Translations under genes and position numbers: made by a program
NCBI RefSeq assembly: GCF_947179515.1
Contig: NC_067485.1
Span: forward strand, 72,797,646-72,861,645
Source: Apodemus sylvaticus
Taxonomy: Eukaryota; Chordata; Mammalia; Rodentia; Muridae
Reading direction: 5' to 3'
Length of the DNA stretch: 64,000 nt
In this document: positions 39,601 to 51,300 of the stretch, piece by piece
Layout of the letters: every line of letters starts with the position of its first letter
How positions within the stretch are numbered: the stretch's first letter is position 1
The notes under the pieces: generated by a model
What the model was told of the DNA's origin: nothing
What the model saw: the letters and a program-made list of their open reading frames with translations, nothing else
Database searches by the model: none

Positions 39601-42565
39601 TGGTGTCAAGCTCGCTCACTGAAGCTCTGAAGGCTTGCTGGCAGCTCCTGCTGAGACTAGTTTTCTGTTTGTTGATATCAAGCATGCCTATGTTTGGGCA
39701 ATTCACCCTCATCAATAGCACACACAGGGGCTGCATGCAGAACTCCTACCTTTTCTCTGCCTCATGAGCTCTTCAATAAAATGCAAAATAGTGTCACAAC
39801 TGTACTGCTCACAGTCCTTAGAGTTTCCCTCACATGATATTAGTTCCTTAAGGTCAAGCATATGATTTCCTTGTTCTTTGACCTATAAAATGAATAATAG
39901 CAATTTCAGATATTGTCATGTTGGGTACCCCATACACTATAAAGAAGAGACCCGTGTTTTACATAAGTAACAAGCAAAATGCTTCTGAAAGACCAGATTT
40001 TGAAAGGAAAGACACCTTTACTATTGGTGACTTTTAAAACTATTTTGGAAAGAAATATTTGAATATAACAAAAGAATCTTAAGTTTTATTTTATTTTATA
40101 CTATATTTCTAAGTCCATTTATTATGTATTACTTTGATTTTTATACTGTATCTTAATAAATATGATTTGAAATTAATTTTTGCATACCTCTTCTTTTTCA
40201 TTGGAAGTTTTCTTTGAAGACCTACAAAAAATGAAATACTTTCAGATGAATATTAAACTTGTAAAATAAAACACAAAAAATGTTTATTTTCCCTATCCAT
40301 AAAACTTACCAGGTATTACAAATAAAATGATTTTCTGCAAAGGAAAGAAGCTATAGACAAGAAGAGGAACATTGATATACAATTTATACCACTACTAAAA
40401 TCATAAAAGATGGAAATTACAACTGGAGACACGGCTCCAATTAACAGCAGATACTGCTTCTGCACAGGAGTTGAGCTCAACAGCCAGAACCCATGCTGTG
40501 TGACTCATAACCAACTAACTCCAGATCCAGAGACATACAATGCCTGTGCATTCTTCAGCCACCTGCACTCATGTGTGCATACTCAAATACAAGCACAAAC
40601 ATTTGCATCATTTTAAAATAATGACGATATTAATAATTTTTAAAATAATAAATTTTGATCAAGTATTGTAACAGTTAAGATAAGGGGACAATATAATATA
40701 GTATGCTTTGTTTCGTAGAGGTAAATATACCAACATTTCCAATGTCATTCTCAGCAAAATGGAGTCTCATATTTAGTAAAACCTGCCTTATTAACACCAC
40801 TGTGCTCTTTATATGTGTCAAATACCTTTAAGAATGGAAAGGCTTAGCTGTTCTTAGGCCTTCCTATGTAATTGCTGTGCATTGTTCTAAGCATTGGACT
40901 TGCTGTAAATTTGTTTTAATTCCAATATATGTCAGATAATTTTGAGAAACATAGAAAAGACCATGTGAATATGTGATGGATTTGAATTCATACTCAGAAA
41001 TTCTAGAATCATAATTTATTTCATACTACACTATGAAAATAACTTTTCATCTTCAAGTAGATTTAAACGAAATAATAGAAGATGACAATAAATTACCATC
41101 CCACTTTAGTAAAAATTATACCTAATCATGTGACATTTTCAACTAGTTTTACTTGAGAAAGTATCTCACAGCCCAAATTCCCAGTTTCTCTTACCACAGC
41201 ATCTTCAGTGCTGAGGAATCTTGTAGAAATCACTTTTATTTTCAAAATCTAAAAAGACATGGACTCACACAACTGTTCAGTTGTTAAGTCCCTAAGTTGC
41301 AAGTGTGAGGCTCTCAGTTTGATTTGTCAGAAGTTGTAGGGGACAAAACATAGCCAAATGTGGTGGTCTGGTGTGCACTAGAAATCCAGCACAGGGGAGA
41401 CAGAAACAGGAGGGTGCCTGGAACCCTTGTCTGTCCACTGGCCGAAGGGAAGACTAAAACCTTTCCAAAATCACCATCTGTAGGCTGCACTAGTATCCAG
41501 TTACTGACTCACATAATTTTGATACCTGAACTGAAAATGGTCTGAAACCCATCCCTGTCATTGGTGCAGAACTAAGCTTTGCAGCATAGAGTTAGCCATC
41601 ATCATTTCAAATCAAGCATGCATCTAAAAAGCACTCATGCCTTCATTTGGTCTCAAAAGGGTACAGTGAGCCCCATGAAACAGTTGAAACAAAGTGCAAG
41701 ATAAAGTATAGGAAATTTAAGAATAAATGGATATGTGGGTTCTTTCCAGCATCTGGCAATTATAAACAGGGCTGCTATGAACATAGTATTCCCTCCCCTT
41801 ATTACATGGTGGGGAATCCTCTGGGTATATGCCCAGGAGTGGTATAGCACGATCTTCTGGAAGTGAGGAGCCCAGTTTTTGGAGGAACCGCCAGACTGAT
41901 TTCCAGAGTGGTTGTACCAAAACATAATCCACACATCAAATGAGGTACAAGAAGAAAGTAGGAGTGGCCCCTTGTTCTGGAAAGACTCAGTGAAGCAGTA
42001 TTTGGCAAAACCAGAACGGGGAAGTGGGAAGGGGTGGGTGGGAAGACAGGGGGAGAGAAGGGGGCTTATGGGACTTTTGGGGAGTCGGGGGCTAGAAAAG
42101 GGGAAATCATTTGAAATGTAAATAAAAAATATATCGAATAAAAAATGTGAAAAAAAAAAGAATAAATGGATATGTTATTTTTCTAGGGGAGCTATAGGGG
42201 TTATCAAAACATGAAATTTACAAACTGCATTCAGCTTTTCTATATATGACCTACTAATTCCAGTCCACATAAATTAGAAAACACTAAAAACTTCCTATGT
42301 GACTACAATGAAGTAGAAATACTTGGAGGAAAAGCAGAGTCCTGCTTCTTTTTTAGCAGGACTAAATATGTTTCTCTAATAGTTTTCATATTTAAATGCT
42401 CAACTTATACAACCTATTAAGGCACACATTATTGAAATAAAGATAGGTTCAATGACCAATAGAGTGTGTGTATGTGTGTGTGTGGGGGGGGGCACACATG
42501 GGTGTATTTACATGTGTTGAATATGCATGACTGGGTAATTGCAGACATACAAGTGTATGTGTGTA

Positions 42566-42613
<48 letters not shown>

Positions 42614-45600
42614 CGTGTGAGCATGTGTGTGAAGACAGACTTGAGTTTCTATGTAGTCTTGTCTGTGGCTGCCCTGTTTACTGTCTTATTTACTAACTGA
42701 GGCTGATCAAGTTTTAAGGCAATCCCCATTTGCCAAACTTATGAATGTTGAGAATTTTAGGGATTCACTAGCAAAGATAATGAAAATATTTGAAGAAACC
42801 AGTCACTGAAGGGAAGAAATTTTTTTCAAAATGTACTTTCATTTAATATAGCATTTTTAAAGAAATTAATATAAGAGACATATTTTTAAAAATAAATGTT
42901 TAAGATCTCAATTTTTAATGAAATATTAAAACATAAACTTCAAAATCTATACTTACAAAAAGGCTAAGTCAGTGAATGGGCAGTGAAGGAGAAAGGTAGG
43001 AAGGGAGACTCAATACTGGGGCAAGTTAGGTAGGAGGACAAGAGGAAGGTGAGGGAGAAGGGAGGATGGAGGAAGAGGAGGAAGAGAGGAGATGACACCA
43101 TGAATCAGGAGCTCCTGGCCAGGAGAAACCTCAAGAAGCAAGGACTCTCACACCTTGTGAATAAGATAGTACAGTGCTAGAACTGCCCAATCTAGGAATA
43201 CAGCTTATAATTACAATATCTATATGATGTGGGGGTTTATACCTATTTAATAGGATTAGAAACTCCAGCAACAGGGCTTCAGGGATGGTACACAGTATAG
43301 AATCCCATAAAAATATAAAAAATAAAAGAATTAATAACCTCACCTTTCTAATTCATCAAGTTCCTTTATCTTTTCTTTCTGGTCTTCTAAAAGTTTTGCC
43401 AGGTTGTCATTTTTCATTCGAGCCAGTGTAAGTGGTGTAAAGCTATCCTATAAAACAATAATAACTTTTAACTCTGAGAACCTATTTATCAACAGACAAT
43501 CATATGGAAGACACAGTAGAGCTCACATAGTCTGAGGTGCAGTTATCTACATCCTTGACACTCTCACACATAGTGCTCTCACACAGATCCATTCTTCATA
43601 AGCCATCAGAGTACCTTTGATACCTATCTCATTTAATTCATAACTTAAATCTTAGTGAACCATGTGAAAAAGAATGTCTGCCATGGGTTCCTGATACCAT
43701 GAGTAGAGTCTAAATAGTTTCTTCCAGAGCCTGTGGGAATGCAAATGCTTCTGAAATGCCATGAACTCCAAGTCACTGAGGCAGAGAATATTTGCTACAA
43801 AAGCACAGTGTAGAAAGGATGGCATGTCACAGTATTTTTTCCATACTGGACATATTGCACTAATGTTAATACTATTTCTATAACAAATGAACATGAAATT
43901 CATGTTAGACTTGATATTCTGGGAGAATATGAAGGATTATATTATGCCCTGTGCTAGAGTTGCAATTTAAGTAATCTCTCAAGGAAAATACTGAAAACTT
44001 TTCTACGATGATTTAAATTTGTGGAATTAGGCTTTTCTCCTTGCAAGTTCTTCATAATAAAGCTGTAATTACAATCAGCATAAAATGTAGTAAATGGACA
44101 ACACCCCTGAATAACTTCTCCAACACTTGCTTTATTTCACTGAAATAAGTATTTCATTGGAAATGAATATCAAAGTGAAATGTGAGGTTTTATAGGTCAG
44201 GCACAGTGGTGAATTACCAAAAGTCCATCACTTCAGAGGTCCAGGAATATACAAGTTTTATGTCATCCTCATTACATAAAAAGTTCAAGGCCATCCTTGA
44301 CTGTACAACATTCTGTCTCATGAACTAAGGGACAAATCAACTCTGTGGTTACCTAATTACAACTGAAAGGCCCATGATATTAGAGATCTATGAGATGAAC
44401 TGACATGCTGAGATAGATACCATGTGGAGTAAACTGACAGAAAGATTCATAATTTAGACACTTATAATATAGAAACCTTGTATCTTATTGAAGTTTGTTT
44501 ATCTGATATATTGGAAGTATAAGACAACATGATTCCCAAAAGGCTACAATTAAGAGAGTACCCTGAAGGAAATTGCAAATTTCTTCAGAATTGCTGTGGA
44601 TGGAGGTAATAATTCTCTTTAGATTGTTCCTCAGAAGAGTAAAGGAGAGAGATCATGCAGTGTTTTGGGGGAAGGAAAGCTTGGGAAGAAGGAGCTCCCA
44701 TCAAAGCTGGCTCATCTAGATAAGTCTTATAAAATCCATTTATTACATTTAGCGTTTGAGAGATTCTTAGGTCAAAGCTGTATCAGGATCCCAATGTAAT
44801 ATTTTAAAGTATGTAGGAAATAATCTGTAAATCAAAGCTGTGTCTTCTTTACCTCATTTTTTATACTGAAGTCGGCATTGTGTGCCAGCAGTTTGGCTGT
44901 CATTGAGGTGCTGTTATGCCAAACAGCATAGTGCAGTGCGGTGCTCCCAGTGTTGTCCATAGCATTTGGGTCAGCACCGTGTTCTAATAACATAGCCACA
45001 CAGTCTTCGTGCTTGAACTGTGAAGCCTGGGGCATTGGATCAAGAAACAGATTGGAAAGATGAGAAAAGCAAAAATGTCATAGGTTTCACTAATTATTTG
45101 CATATATCTGAGATCATGTTTATTCCAAGAATTCCCATCCAATATGTGTCACACTGAAACTGTTGGCTGCTTTCTACCTTAATTAGTGCTGTTCTGTTGT
45201 CACTGTCACGGAGATCAATGTCACAATTCCACTCTATCAGGAGGGCAACTACATTGGGATGGCCGTATGCACAGGCATAGTGCAGAATAGTTCTGTGAAA
45301 ATGAAAACTTTTTAAGAATTTTTTACAAAACTAGGTCAAAAGCCACAGTTGTTCATGTAATTCTCACTAACTTTGGGCATCCAATTCAAAGAAATGTTTT
45401 TGCCTCCAATATTGGAATCATGACATATATATTTCTGTATGGGAGGCAAGGATGCTATCACTGAGCTGAACGCCCAATATGTTAAATACTTTTCCATTGT
45501 TACAATGAAACAACATAACCAAAGCAACATGGAGAGGAAAATAGAAATGGCCCTGATAGAATCTTTCATCATTCCTCTGAAGCTTCCCAAGCCAGGCCTC

Positions 45601-48352
45601 CATCTCCGGAATTACCTTCAACCTTCTTAATTAGGAAGCTCCTAAAGAACAGCTCAGCAAGCATTGAAAACTCAGTGGTATTTCTTGCACAATATTCCAA
45701 TGTCCTTCCAAAATCCTCCCCACCCCACCCCCAAAAATGGTCACCTATGTCATAGCACTGCCCCTCTAAGCTAGTACCAAGCTGTCATATTTAGGATTTC
45801 CATTATGTGATGAAACATCATGATCAAGACAACTTGGGGATGAATGGGCTTATATCACACACAGTTCCAGAAAACAGTTCATCTGTAAAAGCTGTGAGGT
45901 TAGAAACTCAAACAGGGAGAAACCTGTAGGCAGGAGCTGATTATGGTAAGCCATGGAGGAGTGCTGCTTACTAGCCTGTTCTCCATCTCTTCCTGAGACT
46001 GAGTTCTTGTGGAAACCAGAACCACCAGCCCAGGGATGGCATCACCCACAATGGGTAGGGTCCTACACCATCAATCACCAATTAAGAAAATGCCCTAGAA
46101 GATTGCCTACAACCAGATCTTATGGAGAAATTTTTCAGTTGACCTTCCCTCCTCTCAGATGACTTTTGCTTGTGTCAAGTTGACATAAACTGTGCAGCAC
46201 AGTTGGCCAAAGTAACCTTTCTAAATTAGAACTCTCAATTTGGATTTGTCTCCTTCTTTGAACTCTGTAGCTACTCACTGCTTTATTCTCTGCATACCCA
46301 AGACCCTCATCAATAAAAAGGGAATCAAAATAAGCTCATCTCACAAGTCATAGTAGGATTATTGAAAAACATCATGCAAAGGATTTACAGCTTTTTCTAC
46401 CATGAAATTGCTCAGCAATCAGATGTTTGGATATTTTTCTTTGAGGCATAGTCTTGTTACAGAATTCAGGCTGGTCTTGAATTCACAATGTGTCTCAGGA
46501 GCTGCTAACTTGCAATCTTCCCACTGTAGACCACATGACAACACAAGTGAACACACTCTGGCTGGCTTATGACCCTGTTCTTCTCACACTTTGAGAACTT
46601 TACATTAGGATATGAATTATAACTCCTGATGTATTACGCTTTACCTGATAGCAGGTTTTAGATTACATAATTCATAAAGTGTGCAGGAACCATAACCAAC
46701 TGTGCTTACAGTAAATCATATGTGATATATTCAAAAGAATTCTGGGAGTTCTAGTTATATTTAAATATTCAAAATGTGAAAAAATATGACAACAGCAAAT
46801 TATATCTGAAACTATTTTGTTAATTTCTAAATCTTTGGCAAAAGAAATACCAGGACTAAAATGAGGATAATTTTTTCATTATTTTGATTTGTACAATGTG
46901 AAGAAATGAGAACTTTCACTTGGCTAATATTTCAATTAATTGATAATAGTTTTAGACAGGGCATAATTCTTCAAAGTAGTTACTTGTTACAACTTCCTAA
47001 TTTCAGAAATGCTATTTAAAAATAAATAGGTCAAGTTTCTAGTGGACTTGAGACCCCCCTTCTAAGTAGGACTGAAGTATCTATCCTCTTTGGTCTTCAT
47101 TCCTCTTGAGCTTCATGTGGTCCATGAGCTGTATCGTGGGTATTCCATGCTCTTTGCCTAATATCACTGATCAGTGAATACACTCCATGTGTGGTCTTTT
47201 ATGACTGAGAAACCTCACTCAGGATGCTATTTTCTAGATTTAGCCATTGCCTTCAGATTTCAAGAAGTCATTGTTTTTAATATCTGTCTGGTGTTACATT
47301 GTTTGAATGTACTATATCTCTAGACTTTCTACTCAGCACAGGAAAATCTGCACACATTAAGGATGATAGGCATTTACAGCCCATAGAATGAGTGTGCTTA
47401 ATAAGAGAAACAAAGTGATTTGGTGAACTACTGAGTAAAAAGAATAAAGTTTAGGAATTCATTTATATTTAAATTTGTGGGCATTTTAATAAATTTAATT
47501 AACAATCTTATTATCACTCACAAACATAAATCAAGAAATCAGTAAGACTGCACTTACAGTTGTTTTATTAGCAAGTCATATGAGATATAAATTAATAACT
47601 TCTCTGTAATCATTCTCTTCCCATAATGTGAGGAAATTACATTAACAAAAGAATACATGAACTTAAGTGCAAACCTTTACTTTAGTATTTGGTACTACTC
47701 TAGTCTGATTCTTTGGACTGAAATCATTTTCGTGTGTGTGTGTGTTTTTGAGTGTGTATGAGGGTGTTTATTTTTTATTTTCTATATTCTCTGTTTACAT
47801 TCCAAATGCTTTCCCCTTTCCCATTGCCCCCTACCTATATGTCCCATAAGCTCTTTTCTCTCCACCTATTCCCCAATCACCCCCTCCCATTTCTCTGTCC
47901 TGGTCCTCCCCTACAATGCTGGATCAAGCCTTTCCATGAAAGGGTCCTCTCTTTCCTTCTTCTTGGGAATCATTTGGTATGCTAATTGTACCTTGAGTAT
48001 TCAGAGCTTCTGAGCTAATTAATATCCACTTCTCAGTGATTGTATTCCATGTGTTTTCTTTTGTGACTGGTTTACCTCACTTAGGATGATATTTTCCAGT
48101 TCCAACCATTTGCCTAAAAATTTCATGAATCCATTGTTTTTAATTGCTGAGTAGTATTCCATTGTATAAATATACCACATTTTCTGTATCCATTCCTCCA
48201 TTGAGGGCCATCCAGGTTCTTTCCAGCTTCTGTCTATTATAAATAAGGCTGCTATGAACATAGTGGAGCATGTGTCCTTATTGCATGCCGGGGAATCCTC
48301 TGGATATATGCCCAGGAGTGGTATAGTAGGGTCGTATGAGGGTGTTTATATG

Positions 48353-48395
<43 letters not shown>

Positions 48396-51300
48396 TGTGT
48401 GTGTGTGTCTTCCAGTGAGTTCTTCCCCTAACCTAATGGAGACCACTGTGTTCTGATGCTTGGCTGAGAGCTTCACCATCTGTATTGGTCAAGCTCTGGC
48501 AGAGACTGTCAGGAGGATAGATAAATGAGGCCCCTGTCAACAAATGTTAAATTAGCAAATATCTGGGTTTAGTGTCTGTAGATGGTATGGATCCCTAGGT
48601 GGAGACTGTCTTGGTATGGCTTTTCCTCTGGTCTCTCCCCATATCTTTGTCCCTTATACATCGAAGGACCCATGGCTCCAGCTGCACATGTAGCAGAGGA
48701 TTGTTACCAAAGGAAGGAGAAGCCCTTGGTTCTGTCGAGATTAGATAGCCAAGCGTAGTGGAATGGCAGGACTGTGAGGCAGGAGTGGGTGGGTGGCTGG
48801 GGGAGCACCCTCAGAGAAGAAGGGGAGGGAGTTGGATAAGGGAGTTGTAGAGGAAACACTGAGAAGGGGGATAACATTTGAAATGCACATAAATAAAACA
48901 ACCAATAAAAAATCAATAAAAAGAAGACACTGGGTGGTTTTGTTTCATTCCTTTCTTGACTGTGGATGTGGTATGACCAGATCATGTCTCTGATTTCCCC
49001 ATTATAATGAACTATAAGCTAGAACTTTAAGCCTTAAACTTAAGTTTCATGATGAGTAATTGATTTTACGGATAAAATCCAAATTGTACCAGAAATATGA
49101 GTTTCACAATGGCCAATGAATAATATATACAATATTATATATTGTACTCTCTCCATAAGAGAGAATAAAGTTGGATTGAATATACCATTTCAATTTTCAA
49201 ACTGCTGGTATTCATATATGGACTTACAAAATTAGGCATTTACCCAGCACAATGAAAGGTAAATATGTGTCAGGGGCTTCATATCAGTTGGTGTATTGTT
49301 GGTGGCTCAGAACCTGAGAGATCTCAGGGGTCCAGATCAGATGAGACCAGGTTAGACTGCTGGTCTTCCTATGAAGTATTACTCCTCCTCAGCTTCTTCC
49401 AGCTTTATTCTAATTCCACCACAGAGGCCCTCAGCTCCTCCTGTTCATTGGTTGGGTGTAAATATCTGCATCTGACTCAGCTGCTGTGCCTCTCACAAAG
49501 CAGCCATGCTGGGCTCCTGTCTCCCAGGTCTCTGGTAAATTAATGGAGTACTTCCCACTCCTACCTCCTCATATTAATTCTTTCCATTCTTTCTGCTAGC
49601 CCTCAGGGCTTCTGTCTTCTTCCCCCCAACCCCAACCTACAATACCTGATCATGTTCCCTTTTCCCTTCTCCCCTCTCCCACCCAGGTCTCTCCCTCTCT
49701 CTGCCCCATATGAATGCTTTCTCCTGCTTCACAGGTGGGATTGAAGCACCCTCACTTAGGCCCTTATCTTGTTAATATTCTTGAGTTCTGAGGATTATAT
49801 CCTGGGGATTCTGTACATTTTTTGGCTAATATCCATTTATTAGTGAATACATAACATACATGTCCTTTTTGGTCAGAGTTAATTCATCCAGTAGGATAAT
49901 GTCTAGTTCCATCTATGTGCAAGTACCTATAAAACTCAAGAGGTTCTCATTCTTAATAGCTAAGTAAGTAAATTTTGTAAATTTTGTAAATAAACCACAA
50001 GTTTCCAACTTCCAGCTATCACAAAAAGGCCATTATGAACGTAGTGGAACACATGCCCCTGTGGGGCATCTTTTGGATATGTGCTCAAGAGTGGTATAGC
50101 TGGGTCTTTAGGTAGATATATTTACGATTTTCTGAGGATCCTCCAGATTTATTTCCAAAGCTGTTGTACCAGTATGCCATCACATCAGCAATGGAGGAGT
50201 GCTCCTCTCTGTCTACATCCTCACCAATGTGTGCTGTCACAAGAGTTTTTGATCTTAGCGATTCGGATTGGTATACTATAATATCTTAGAGTCATTTTGA
50301 TGTGCATTTCCCTGATCACTAAGGAATTTGAACATTTCTGTAAGTTCTTCTTGGCCATTTGAGATATCTTTGTTGTGAATTCTGTTTAGTTCTTTGCCTC
50401 ACATGAATGCTTTCTTCTGCTTCACAGGTAGGATTGAAGCATCCTCACTTAGGTTGTTTGTTTTTGTTTAGGTTGTTTTTTTTTTTTGGTTTTTTTTTTT
50501 TTTTTTTGTTTTTTGTTTTTGGTGGTTAGCTTCTTGAGTTCTTTATATATTTTGAATACTAGCCCTGTCTGAATGTTACAAATAATCAACAAAACCAAGA
50601 GCTGGTTCTTTTAGAAAATCAAAAAGATAGAAAAACACCTAGCCAAGCTATCAAAAGAGCCCAGAGACAGCACCCAAATGAAAAGGGAGACATAAAAACA
50701 GAAAGTGCGGAAATTCAAAAAATCAACAGATCATCCTCTGCCATAGAGTTCCATACCCAGGTGACACAGGGAGATAGCTAGACTCCCAGAAGTGTAGACA
50801 TGACTGGGGACACACGTATGACCACCCATGCTGCTCAGAGGAGCCTGCCTGAAACCCTTACAACACAAGATCCTAGGGGCAGCCTAGGACAGGTGTCTTC
50901 TGATTTCTGTCTGTGCCCAGAGCTGATCCTGGGCCACAGAGCTACATCCACAAATCCCAGCAATAGAGAGCCAATCTCCTAGGAGTACCTACACACCTGA
51001 GTTAACAGGTAAGACCACTACTTCTCTTCAAATTCCTGGCCAAAGAGCAGCCTGCTCAAAGCCATCAGGACACAGGAACCAAGGATCAACTATGGACAGA
51101 ATCATTCTGGTTTCTGTCTCTACCCATGAGCTAAACCTGTACCACACTTCTCCATACCTAAATTCACCCAGAGAGAGAACTGGTCTCCCAGGAGTACTGA
51201 CACAGGCTTGCAGACATACAAACCACAGTCATAGACAACAAGACCAGCTAACTTGAGAGATAACAATATGGCAAAATGCAAAAACAAGAACATGACCAAC

